Origin: Aegilops tauschii subsp. strangulata
Taxonomy: Eukaryota; Streptophyta; Magnoliopsida; Poales; Poaceae
NCBI RefSeq assembly: GCF_002575655.3
Contig: NC_053037.3
Location: forward strand, 252,621,135-252,685,134
Length of the DNA stretch: 64,000 nucleotides
Direction of reading: 5' to 3'
Position 1 is the stretch's first letter. Every line of letters begins with the position of its first letter. The notes beneath the pieces are model-generated. The model did no database searches and was not told where the DNA came from. It saw only the letters and a list, made by a program, of their open reading frames with translations. Shown one piece after another: positions 21,163 through 31,600 of the stretch. The position numbers and the translations under genes are program-made.

Positions 21163-22559
21163 TCCTCCCCTTCTTGAAAACAAAGCCGTCCTCGGCGTTG
21201 CTTAATCTGAAATCTGGCTAACAAAAGAGACAAGGTGTACACGTTGTATATGTACATGTCATCCGTTTTTACTGATCTCATTTGGTGCACATGTGACTCA
21301 GTTATACAAGAGCACCCTTCAAAAGTCGTGAAATGTAAAGTCAATATATTATCACAAGAAGTCAAAGGCATGAAAATATTGCAACTCAGTTTGCACATAT
21401 AAGTGAAGCTCTTATTCATATCAAAAGATTGACAATGCTTATCATTAAACCATCCCAACATTGATGAACCATCACCAAGATTAGAGGTCATATCAAAATG
21501 ATTAAACATTGGCACAATTATTTTCAAACATATTTGATCCAAATCTGATTTATTCCCTGATTCACTTGATTCTTTTGCATCGATAGTTAATTCAATGGGC
21601 TCACTCAAAATTGTTTGATCACATGGCAAAGTCAAATCATCAACATAGTCCTCTAAGGTAGCTGGTGTGATCAAAGTAGTGGGTAGCTCACCGCATGGTG
21701 CACTTAAATTGACAAGACATTCATCATACTCATGTGGAAGTGGAAGATTAGTACCTTTGTCATTACCTCTTATGATCAACTCAGATGAGGTAGGCACTCT
21801 TGGTGATGATGTGTCACATGGTGGAGGTGATGTAGTCCTCACAACAACGGATGTGGTTGTCATAGTATGCTTAGTAGTTGAAGGGACAACCGTATCAACT
21901 CTTGGAATGTGCATCTCGCGCTTGTTCTCCTTGTGCGCAACACGTCGTTTTATTTCCTGTTCAGCTTTGCAAGCAAGATGAAACAAATGGTCCATAGGAT
22001 AACACTCTTCATGTATTAGTATCTCCTGAATGTCACGATTTAATCCTCCCCAAAATCTATCCATAAAATCTTCTTCACTTTCTTCTAAAGAGGAATGCAG
22101 CAAGGTAGTTTGTAAAGTATCATAATATTTCGTTACGGTGTCACTACCTTGTTTTAAATGTTGCAACTTTGTAATCATGTCACGAGTATAATAAGCGGGA
22201 ACGAATGTATGTCGCATGGCAAGTTTCAAATCATCCCAAGTAGTAGGTATATCATTAGGGTGTAACCGACAATATTCACTCCACCAAACTACAGCATAAC
22301 CAGTGAAAGAACCAACCGCAACCTTAACTTTTTTACGTACATCAAAATTATTGGAAGCAAATATATTATTTAGGTCAAACTCCCATTCAATATATAAAGC
22401 AGGTCTAAAACGGCCATTAAATGGTGGTATAGAAACATTAACCTGATCATGTGCATTTGGATGTTTGTGCACCTCTCGTGACGGTTGTGGTATTTGCATA
22501 GGTGATGGCACATCTCCCACGATCGACAAACCCCATGAATTGACTCTAGATCCTGTCAT
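20556..22559 (-). CDS. gag: B1 gag-like protein with a non-pol C-terminal region
   Basis: ATG at 22559 (MTGSRVNSWG); 667 residues. Residues about 30-215 are a retrotransposon gag domain ([66 protein letters not shown]). No CCHC knuckle follows. Instead there is a Ser/Thr/Pro linker and a region of some 200 residues rich in Cys, Asp, Leu and Met (for example MFNHFDMTSNLGDGSSMLGW). The frame then crosses the polypurine tract ([12 protein letters not shown], as in A) and runs about 200 residues into the LTR. The gag part would supply or join particles. The rest is unrecognised; it may be a relic or a short functional segment. Translation of the LTR part is uncertain. Confidence 0.75.
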   Translation of the reverse strand: MTGSRVNSWGLSIVGDVPSPMQIPQPSREVHKHPNAHDQVNVSIPPFNGRFRPALYIEWEFDLNNIFASNNFDVRKKVKVAVGSFTGYAVVWWSEYCRLHPNDIPTTWDDLKLAMRHTFVPAYYTRDMITKLQHLKQGSDTVTKYYDTLQTTLLHSSLEESEEDFMDRFWGGLNRDIQEILIHEECYPMDHLFHLACKAEQEIKRRVAHKENKREMHIPRVDTVVPSTTKHTMTTTSVVVRTTSPPPCDTSSPRVPTSSELIIRGNDKGTNLPLPHEYDECLVNLSAPCGELPTTLITPATLEDYVDDLTLPCDQTILSEPIELTIDAKESSESGNKSDLDQICLKIIVPMFNHFDMTSNLGDGSSMLGWFNDKHCQSFDMNKSFTYMCKLSCNIFMPLTSCDNILTLHFTTFEGCSCITESHVHQMRSVKTDDMYIYNVYTLSLLLARFQIKQRRGRLCFQEGEDDEDMITLDTTKNIAYMHICQVISSANYSIIYLCYPEQKYFTHFCVLSNCRCMGHLYNPHMKIGEKEKFRFCSKSPLTSLLGQEKKESKSLTFWIQILTAQTYLTQNANNFFIRTPNWVILFLLETRFRALSNPIGFTFKFVRSIELWSKQSDVAPESESNYKSKGVASPPLGPMSLVRPRVGFRLPWDVLPPPWPPPLAPI
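21163..21176 (-). promoter_or_regulatory. Polypurine tract of B1
   Basis: Reads CAAGAAGGGGAGGA on the minus strand, next to the 3' LTR and the same as the tract of family A. Confidence 0.88.
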
Positions 22560-23951
22560 GATTAGTAGAAACAAGAAACAAAATTCAAGAATAATGTTCC
22601 TATGAACTATTAGGATGTGGTGGTAAAGCGCTCACAGTAAAGCAAATATCAATATCTTACAAGTTCTTACCAAGCAGCAGGTGCTGACAGGCAACCAGCG
22701 GTGTCAAATAACTCCAAAGATTGAGTAAAGCGATTGCCAGGGGAACGTACGTATACACGGTGTAGAAATATGTGGAGCTGGGTTGGCTATATATGGTAGC
22801 AAAATATTAGCAATAATCAATTCAGAGATGCAATGTTGAATAAACGCTCAACGACGGTACTGTGCTGGTCCTAGGCTAGACCGGACTAGAGACGCGAGGC
22901 TAGAACACTAATGAGGTCACGGCGTAGCACAACTAGCATCAATCAAGGATACTAAGTAGCTCTGGACAGCAAGATATAAGTGAAGATCACAATGGCAGTA
23001 AAGATAATGATGAAAAACAACTGCCAAGCAGGATATACAACAACTCTCTCCAACTTTCCTCTTGAAAAGTTTGTGCCAATTTTCTGATAATTTTTTTCAA
23101 AGAATGCTACTAACTCAAGCTTTCCAATGCAAAAAGAATCACTCAATTCCGAGTTGATATGAGGAGTGAAAGAATTCTGAAACTGGCTTGAAAAACTGGA
23201 ATAAGCTGTGTCCGTGAACTTCGGAGGGCAAAAAGACCTATTTAGAAGACGATTTTGAGGTGTCAAATATTGAACTAGTCTCTGCAACTATTTAGATGCG
23301 GCTCGTCGCTAGCTTTCATTTGAGTACTCGCGGAGTCAAAACGGACTTCGTATGAGGAAGGTATGCTTGTTTTACTAAACAGTGCACAAAACAGATTCCA
23401 ATCCGAATTCAACTACGAGATTGAGTCTAGATAGATCCGAATTTTGTTTTTTTTCTTCTCTCTTTTTTTTTCCTCACACTTTTTTTTCTTTCTCTTTTTT
23501 TTCTAACTTCTTTTTTTTCTCTCTTTTTTTTTCTCTGTCTTTTTTTTCTCTCCCTCTTTCCAAGACAAACTAGATAAGATGCAGATTGGATCAAGCGAAG
23601 ATGTGAACGACCTCAACTATGATTGTGACAATGAACTATGGGTAGCACATGGTGGAATTTGATGGATGGTGTGGTGGACAGCAGAAGGGATAACGATGCA
23701 GCGGCGACGTGACTAATGTGAACAGAACTCGAAACTCTAAACGAACTAGACCCTAAGACCAGCAACTCGACACGACGATGCAACCGATAATTCAATAATG
23801 CAAACAATGAATAGAAAATTGCAAAGGCTCAGACTGGCTTGGACAAAAGGATGAATAGATCTAACTTTTTTGTGGCTTTTTCTTGGACAATAGGTAAGAA
23901 AATAAATCTAATCTAGGGGAAACTGGAAATTCTCACCGAGCAACCTGAAAA
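22560..23951 (-). other. B1 leader (5' UTR)
   Basis: About 1.4 kb, nearly the same as 186-1585 of E1. It includes the homopurine tract (23443-23562 on the sense strand) and a GTAAGAACTTGTAAGA motif pair near 22660. I see no gene. Confidence 0.78.
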
Positions 23952-24943
23952 CTGATACCACTTGATAGAGGCGAGGGTGTCCCGATCTTTCGATGAGATG
24001 ATAACTATCGATTTGGTGGAGACGACTTTGACGATCCGACTACAAACGTGCACGACGTTGCGCCTTATCAATCGCTAAACCAATCTCCTGAGGTTACTGA
24101 CGATGCCGGAAGCACGATCAACCTGACCACGAAGGTCTATTCCTGCAAGCAATCGAAGAACGAGCAAGAATATGATAATGCAATCTGAATATTGCGAATA
24201 TATATGAAGTATTGATAGTGGTGGGGATCCGTAAGCGGTCTTGGTCTGGTCGTTGGACACAAACGAAGTACACGAAGTTGCAATGGATAACTTCTAACTA
24301 AACAAATCCCCAAGAAAAAGCTACTAGATGGATCTACTTATATAGGAGCAAGGGGTGGCGGCCAAGGAGGTGGGAGGACGTCCCAAGGCAGCCTAAAACC
24401 AACCCTAGGTCGTACAAGGCTCATGGGCCCAAGTGGAGGTGATGCAACACCTTTGGACTTGTAGTTTGACTCGGATTCTGGTGCAACGTCAGATTGTTTC
24501 GACCATAACTCAATGCTCCGGACGAATTTAAAGGTGTATCCAATTGGGTTGGAAAGAGCACGAAATCTAGTTTCCAACAAAAAAAGAATCACCCAATTCG
24601 GAGTCCGTATGAAAAAGTTGTTGGCGTTTGAGTCAGGTATGTCTGTGCAGTTAGAATCTGAATCCAGAACGTGAGAGACTTGGGCTCTTTCTTCTCTTGG
24701 CCCAAAAGTGACGTGAGAGGACTTTTTGAACAGAACCTAAACTTCTCCTTTTCCCCTATCTTCATATGTGGATTGTACAAATGTCCCATACACCTGCAAT
24801 TAGACAAAACACAAAAGTGTGTGAAGTATTTTTGTTCTGGATAACATAAATAGATTATTGAATAGTTTGCACTAGAAATCACCTGACAAATATGCATGTA
24901 TGCAATATTTTTGGTCGTATCCAAGGTAATCATGTCCTCATCA
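23952..24943 (-). repeat. B1 primer site (23952-23960) and 5' LTR (23963-24943)
   Basis: The primer site is TGGTATCAG on the minus strand, 2 bases from the 981-bp LTR. The two LTRs differ at few positions by eye, for example a missing T near 24629 and scattered substitutions, so insertion is recent. Both target copies are CAGGC. Confidence 0.92.
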
Positions 24944-24956
24944 CAGGCATCCACGG

Positions 24957-25215
24957 AAGGGTCCGGGCACCCGGGCGGAGCTGGGCTGTTCCAGCAGCTT
25001 GGCCGGGCACCCGGGGGTCCAAGGCCCGGGCACCCGGGGTGGCTCCAGGCAGTGGCGATGGGGGGCCGGGCACCCGGGGGTTGAAAGCCCGGGCACCTGG
25101 GGCGATCAGGGGCGTTGCCCAGGTGGCGGCCGGGCACCCGGGGCGGCCAGAGGCGCGGCCAACCGGCGGCTGGGGGTGGCCGGGCACCCGAGGGCCTTGG
25201 TGGCCGGGCACCCGG
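24957..25215 (-). repeat. D-type palindrome array in LTR-a
   Basis: Eight copies of CCGGGCACCCGG or a near variant on the plus strand, often in pairs about 20 bases apart. It lies in U3 between the tail-coding part and the TATA. Confidence 0.9.
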
Positions 25216-26755
25216 AGTGGTCCGAGACTTCTCGCGCTTCTCGCTCTCTTTGTCTTGCGTCCTCCTCCTCCTCCATGGATGCTTGGGTCTCCATGCCCGC
25301 CTCTTCATGATCATCTCTTTGGTACCTAAGGATGCACATCACTTTGGTTTGAGGTAGGACCCAACTCTCGAATGAATGAGAGTGGAGCTCGAAGAGGAAG
25401 GAGTTCACCTCATTCTCGATGGCGCGTGCACATGTTCTCATCATACGTTCTCTCCGTGCTTGCGGTGGTGGTGCGACGTCCATGGTGATGGTCGAGGGAT
25501 GCTCCGCATCATCTCCCCCCCCTTGGGAGAGATCCGTCCACGGATCGTGATCTTCATCACCATGGTAACGAGATGGCGTCGCCGTGTATAAGTGGACAAG
25601 CACCAAGCACTTGTCATGTGGAAGCTCGAAATGGGCACTCTCCAATGTCGCACCGTCTTGTAGTTCCTTCAAAAGGAGCAAAGATAACAAGCACTTGGAA
25701 AAACAAATGTGGTTGGCATTAAACCAAAACCAAGCATTCAAGAGGTGATTCACCCAACAAGTGTTGTCATCAAGCATAGCATACAGTTTGAAAAAGAAGT
25801 GTGTCATGGCATAATGTGCATATGGTGTGGTGAAGAAAGTGAGGCACTCAACACAAATGATATAGCAATTTTGCAACATGTGCGAGGCAATCAAGTCATG
25901 AGAGCAAATAGTAGGCATAGGCATATGTGAAGTAATGACATTGTTGCAACCAAACATGTGATAGTAGCAAGTAATCCAAGAATGGGATGCAACATGAGAA
26001 AGCATAGTAATCAAGTCGTGCAAACTAGTGGAGCGAAGATGCAACACACTAGAGGAAGTCATGGGAATCATGGCATGTGAGCACATAATAGATATAGGTA
26101 ATGCACATGACATATTGCGAGCACGAGCACAAAGCAAGATCATAGTATCATCGTAGGAATGTGGCAGAAATGGAACATGGCAATAACAAGCAATATCTCC
26201 ACCAAGCTTGCAAATGCACATACAAGTAGTAGAATCAATCATCATATGTAATGCAAAGCATGGGTCACAAATGCATGGCAAAGGCATAGTAATGAGCATA
26301 TCATGCAAAGTGAACATGGCAAGATGGGCATATAATATGTAATGGACAATAACCCATAGCCAAGTGAGAGCCATGTAGAAGAAATGCGCGAAGTCCTTGC
26401 ATGAAGAGAGCGGTGGGAAAGGCAATCCATGGGATCCCAAGTCATCATTGCTCTCTAGAGCTCGTTTTGTCAACTCGTGGGATTGCGAAGTTGACAAGTA
26501 TTCATGTGTACCTACACAAAAGAGACACAAACCAAAGAAAGTGTGTGCATGGTAAATGTACACATCATCCATCATGATGTGTATGTGCATGTGTAAGTTA
26601 GCACAAGATAAGCATATCTCAAAGAAATTGGATGCATGGTATAAGAAAATTTCATCCATCATGAAAGAATTGTTTTTATGTATGACACGATGGGGACACA
26701 GATTGAGAATGCAAGTATATGGCACAACAATATCATTATGATTCATGGGGAGCAT
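25106..26755 (-). CDS. D1 long Met/His/Cys-rich frame running into the LTR
   Basis: 549 codons. It starts MLPMNHNDIVVPYTCILNLC and is rich in His, Met, Cys, Ser and Leu (for example SCANLHMHIHIMMDDVYIYH), with hydrophobic stretches such as FFYMALTWLWVIVHYILYAH. It crosses the polypurine tract (TDLSQGGGDDAEH) into LTR-a and there encodes a CR-like tail: MMRTCARAIENEVNSFLFEL, then WVLPQTKVMCILRYQ. The last part runs into the palindrome array. D2 holds the same frame (40733-41983). I do not recognise a family, and no protease or polymerase motif is visible. It may be a diverged relic or a lineage-specific protein of the non-autonomous element; membrane insertion is only a guess. Confidence 0.55.
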   Translation of the reverse strand: MLPMNHNDIVVPYTCILNLCPHRVIHKNNSFMMDEIFLYHASNFFEICLSCANLHMHIHIMMDDVYIYHAHTFFGLCLFCVGTHEYLSTSQSHELTKRALESNDDLGSHGLPFPPLSSCKDFAHFFYMALTWLWVIVHYILYAHLAMFTLHDMLITMPLPCICDPCFALHMMIDSTTCMCICKLGGDIACYCHVPFLPHSYDDTMILLCARARNMSCALPISIMCSHAMIPMTSSSVLHLRSTSLHDLITMLSHVASHSWITCYYHMFGCNNVITSHMPMPTICSHDLIASHMLQNCYIICVECLTFFTTPYAHYAMTHFFFKLYAMLDDNTCWVNHLLNAWFWFNANHICFSKCLLSLLLLKELQDGATLESAHFELPHDKCLVLVHLYTATPSRYHGDEDHDPWTDLSQGGGDDAEHPSTITMDVAPPPQARRERMMRTCARAIENEVNSFLFELHSHSFESWVLPQTKVMCILRYQRDDHEEAGMETQASMEEEEDARQREREAREVSDHSGCPATKALGCPATPSRRLAAPLAAPGARPPPGQRP

Positions 26756-26763
26756 ATGTGCAC

Positions 26764-27288
26764 CTAATTATTGGGATCATGCAATGGATGGGATGGATCA
26801 AAATCTCCTAACATGGGTGAGGAAACTATGGGGGTCTCCTCATGAGCAATAATGGAAACATCACATGGAAAATATGAACAACATCCAAAACAATACATAT
26901 CCGAAGCCAGGTGGTCATGGCATGGCATATGAGATAAATGATGGAAAGGGAGCATATCCATGTCATTACAAGAAAAACAAATGCCAATAACCATGAGCTC
27001 GCCATCTATGCCATAAGTGCAAATTGGGTTTATGTTGATGGCATATGCATAGTCACTACGATGAGATTGCAAATATGACATATTGTTGATCTCATGCATA
27101 GCATATGACAAGTCAAGCGGATTGTCAAACATGATGTGACCAAAAGAATTTCCACATGGCATCACGACTAATAGACTCCACATGGCAATCATCATAATCA
27201 TCATAAATGGGCAATAAATCATCACATGGGGAAGTCGAACTAGCATGAAGCATGGTAATAGGTGGATCAACATCATGCAAGCAATCAA
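26764..27288 (-). CDS. D1 middle frame, Cys/His/Met-rich, unrecognised
   Basis: 174 codons between the gag end and the long frame, aligned to the longer D2 frame 41971-42630. Contains MSYLQSHRSDYAYAININP and GICFSCNDMDMLPFHHLSHM, with CFGCCSYFPC near the end. Relative to D2 it lacks about 23 bases near 27167 (D2 42395-42417) and so reads in a different frame upstream. It was probably once continuous with the gag frame and the long frame. No known domain is recognised; the Cys pairs could bind metal, but no standard finger pattern is seen. Confidence 0.45.
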   Translation of the reverse strand: MIACMMLIHLLPCFMLVRLPHVMIYCPFMMIMMIAMWSLLVVMPCGNSFGHIMFDNPLDLSYAMHEINNMSYLQSHRSDYAYAININPICTYGIDGELMVIGICFSCNDMDMLPFHHLSHMPCHDHLASDMYCFGCCSYFPCDVSIIAHEETPIVSSPMLGDFDPSHPLHDPNN

Positions 27289-27741
27289 TGTTTAGAATAT
27301 CCACTAGTGGGACTAGAGCATCTCCTTCACCTATATTACCTTGTTCATTCCACTCAAGTGGTGTAGGTGAGGTGGAAAAGACCAAACGATGGTCATCACC
27401 TTCATCGTGATGGAACCATGTGGGGGTGCATCATATTCCATCATGGCCATCGTCTTGTCCATAGGAAGGACGAAGTCGTCGCGGATCGGCGCATCATCAT
27501 ATATGGGACCTAGCACCAAATGAGAAGACACAATAGAGGTAGAGGTCAAGTTGTTAGAAATGCAAATGGCCTCATGTGCCCTATCAACTTCCTCACTCAC
27601 TCTATGTGGTGGAGGCTCACTCACTCCCTCAAGGTAGGTGCACTCAATGTCACATATGGTGGAGTCACTCGTCTCACTCAAGTGGTGGGAGTTGTGGCTC
27701 TCCTCACATGGGAATTGTGGCAACTCATCATATATGGGGCT

Positions 27742-28658
27742 TGATAGAGGCAAAGGTGTCCCGTCTTTCGATGAGATGATGGATATCGCTTTGGTGGAAG
27801 TCGACTTTGACGATCCGACTACGAACGTGCGATGACGTCGCGCCTTAGCAATCGCTAAACCAACTCCGAGAGGTTATCGACCACGCCGGAGCACGATCAA
27901 CCTGACCACGAGGGTCTGTTTCCTGCGAGCAAACGAAGAACAAGCAAGAAACCGAGATTGCAATCTGGATATTGCGAATATAAGATGAAAGCTTTATTGA
28001 TCAAGGTGGGGTTCTGTGACGCCTTTGTCTGGTCGTTGAACACAAACGAAGTACGCGAAGTTGCAGCTATGGCGAACTTTTAATCTAAACAAAACCCAAA
28101 GTCTAAACGACGCCCTAAGGGCTGTATATATGGAGGAAGAGGGGGGAATTTTGTGGCCCTTGGGGAAGGGGTCCGAAACCAACCCTATCTCTTGTTTCCC
28201 CACACATACGGACCCTAAAAACAGCCTATACTCAAGTATTTCGAAATTACATGGGCCTGGCCCAATAATAAGGTGACGCAGCACCTAGAATAGCCTCTGG
28301 ACGAAAGTTATGAAGTAGCATCTTGTATATTTCGTCCAAGGCTTCATGCACGCATTATGGTGGCTTCAACGTCCTGAAATCATCACTTGTAACTCCGTTC
28401 TTGTTCCCCATGCGCATGGCATCATCTCCATGCTTGTTCTTGCTCCAATGTTCATCCTTCTCAAAGCTAGGCCCTTCATATGTAAGCAAAACAAATGTCT
28501 CCAATTTAGGCAGCATCATATTCTCATGAACATTAGAATCATTACCAAGAAACGAAAGTACCTGGTAATTTAATTGGCGTGCGCGAGCTCTAGTAATTGG
28601 TCCAGTATGTATAGCAGCAGGGGCTGTGGGTGTAACAATGGTATTGATGTCCTCATCA
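27742..28658 (-). repeat. A2 3' LTR
   Basis: 917 bp. Its right end codes for the last 100 or so residues of the polyprotein. It retains the TATA (about 28118-28126, minus) and AATAAA. Confidence 0.95.
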
Positions 28659-31600
28659 TCCTCCCCTTCTTGAAATGAAGTCGTCCTCGACGGAAGCTCA
28701 TCTCCCTCACCCAAATAAGGCTTCAAATCTGCAATGTTAAAAGTGGGACTAACCCCAAAATCTGCAGGCAGCTCAAGTTTATATGCATTATCATTTATTT
28801 TCTCTAACACCTTAAAAGGACCATTAGCACGTGGCATTAGCTTTGATTTGCGCAAATCAGGAAATCTATCCTTACGCAAATGTAACCAAACAAGATCTCC
28901 AGGTGCAAACACAACATGTTTTCTACCCTTATCTCCAGCAAGTTTATATTTAGCATTCATACGCTCAATGTTTTCCTTAGTTAACTCATGCATTTTGAAG
29001 ATCAATTCAGCACGTTGTTTAGCATCAAAATTAACCTTCTCCGAAGATGGAAGAGGCAACAAATCAATAGGTGCACGAGGTAGGAAACCATACACAATTT
29101 CAAAAGGGCACATCTTAGTAGTAGAATGCAATGAACGATTATAAGCAAACTCAATATGAGGCAAGCATTCTTCCCACATTTTCTTATTATTCTTCAAAAC
29201 AGCCCTAAGCATAGTAGACAATGTTCTATTGACTACTTCAGTTTGTCCATCGGTTTGGGGGTGACAAGTAGTACTAAAAAGCAGTTTAGTCCCCAACTTA
29301 GCCCATAAACATCTCCAAAAGTGGCTAAGAAATTTAGTATCATGATCTGAAACAATAGTATTTGGCACACCAGGCAAACGAATAATTTCACGGAAGAACA
29401 AATCAGCAACATTAACAGTATCATCGCTTTTATGACATGGTATAAAGTGTGCCATTTTTGAGAATCTATCCACGACAACAAATATGCTATCCCTCCCCTT
29501 CTTTGTTCGAGGTAAACCTAAAACAAAGTCCATAGATATATCCCAAGGAACACTAGGTACAGGCAAAGGCATATATAAACCATGAGGATTGAGTCGTGAC
29601 TTAGCTTTTTGACATTTAGTGCAGCGAGCAACAAAACGCTCAACATCCCGTCTCATCTTTGGCCAAAAGAAATGTGTAGCAAGTACGTCCTCCGTCTTCT
29701 TCACGCCAAAGTGTCCCATTAATCCTCCTCCATGCGCCTCCTGCAACAACAAAAGACGAAGAGAGCTAGCTGGAATGCATAGCTTGTTAGCATGGAACAC
29801 AAATCCATCATTAACGACAAACTTGTTCCAGGTTCTTCCTTCTTTACAATTCTGCAAAACATCTTTAAAATCAGCATCATGCACATATTGATCTTTGATG
29901 GTCTCTAAACCAAATATTTTGAAGTCAAGTTGTGACAGCATAGTATAGCGACGAGACAATGCATTAGCAATAACATTTTCTTTACCCTTCTTGTGTTTAA
30001 TGACATAAGGGAAAGTTTCAATGAATTCAACCCATTTAGCATGTCTACGATTCAGTTTAGCTTGACTTTTAATATGTTTCAAAGGTTCATGATCAGAATG
30101 TATAACAAATTCTTTGGGCCATAAATAATGTTGCCATGTTTCTAAAGTCCGAACAAGAGCATATAGTTCTTTATCATAAGTAGAATAATTCAGACTAGGC
30201 CCACTCAATTTTTCAGAAAAGTATGCAACAAGTTTACCATCTTGTAATAACACACCTCCTAATCCAATTCCACTAGCATCACATTCAAGCTCAAAAGTCT
30301 TATTAAAATCAGGAAGTTGGAGTAAAGGAGCATGTGTCAACTTATCTTTCAATACCGTGAAGGCTTCTTCCTGTGCGGTACCCCAAACAAAAGGCACATC
30401 CTTCTTTGTAAGCTCGTTGAGAGGTGCATCAATGGTGCTGAAATCTCTCACAAAACGCCTATAGAAACCAGCGAGGCCAAGGAAACTCCTCACTTGTGTG
30501 ACCGTTTTGGGCTGCGGCCAACTCTCAATAGCTTCAATCTTGGCTTTATCAACTTCAATTCCCTGTGGAGTAACAACATAGCCAAGAAAAGATACTCGGT
30601 CGGTGCAAAAGGTGCACTTCCCAAGGTTACCAAACAAACGTGCATCACGTAGAGCAATAAAAACAGCTCGTAAATGTTCCAAATGTTCTTCCAAAGATTT
30701 GCTATAAATCAGTATATCATCAAAATAGACTACCACAAATCGTCCAATAAAAGCACGTAAAACTTCGTTCATTAGTCTCATGAAAGTACTAGGTGCATTA
30801 GTTAACCCAAAAGGCATGACTAACCACTCATATAAACCAAACTTAGTTTTAAATGCTGTTTTCCATTCATCTCCCAGTTTCATACGAATTTGATGGTATC
30901 CACTACGCAAATCAACTTTGGAAAATATTGTAGAGCCACTCAATTCATCAAGCATATCATCTAGCCTAGGAATAGGATGACTATAACGAATAGTAATGTT
31001 ATTAATGCCTCTACAATCAACACACATACGCGATGTACCATCCTTTTTAGGCATAAGTATAATAGGAACAGCACAAGGACTAAGAGATTCGCGTATATAA
31101 CCTTTGTCGAGCAGCTCCTGTACTTGACGCATAATCTCCTTCGTCTCCTCTGGATTGGTACGGTATGGTGCACGGTTGGGTAGCGATGCACCGGGAATTA
31201 AGTCAATTTGATACTCAATGCCTCGAATAGGTGGTAATCCCGGTGGCACGTCTTGTGGAAAGACGTCAGCGAACTCCTGCAAAATGTTAGTGACAGCAGG
31301 GGGCAAAGAGGAAGGCACGTCCTCGAATGAAAATAATGCCTCTTTGCACACAAAAGCATAGCAAACAGATTTGTTGAAATCTAGCTCATCAATATCAGTT
31401 TTTGTGGCAAGTAAACATGCACTTTTCAATTTAATTTCAGAAACAACACTAGATGGTTTATTATTAGGTTTCATTTGTTGCTCAAATTCTTTTGCCACAA
31501 TCTGATTTTCACTCTTATTTTTCTCCTGTTTTGCTTTATTAGCTCTATTAATGTCATCTTTCAAAATGGAATCAGGAGTCATAGGAAGCAAAGTAATATT

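Larger units (their letters stand above)
20181..24943 (-). mobile_element. B1: complete non-autonomous B-family retrotransposon
   Basis: 4,763 bp flanked by CAGGC on both sides (20176-20180 and 24944-24948), inserted in D LTR-a. It has a 3' LTR (20181-21162), polypurine tract, one long frame with a gag domain, a leader of about 1.4 kb, primer site and 5' LTR (23963-24943). There is no protease, RT, RNase H or integrase in the 2.8-kb internal part, so it must borrow enzymes. Family A is the likely partner because primer site, polypurine tract and LTR ends match. Confidence 0.93.
19755..25511 (-). repeat. D LTR-a, interrupted by B1
   Basis: LTR pieces 19755-20180 and 24949-25511 total about 989 bp; on the plus strand it begins TGTTGTAAGG and ends GCTCCGCATCA. 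It lacks about 66 bases near 19977 that LTR-b and LTR-c hold and has fewer palindromes (eight, 24957-25215, versus twelve). A minus-strand TATA lies at about 20108-20114. It is the 3' LTR of D1. Confidence 0.85.

Noticed and set aside
25106..26755. D1 long frame as a host membrane-protein gene
   Set aside because: It lies between gag and the polypurine tract, recurs in D2 and reads into the LTR, so it belongs to the element.
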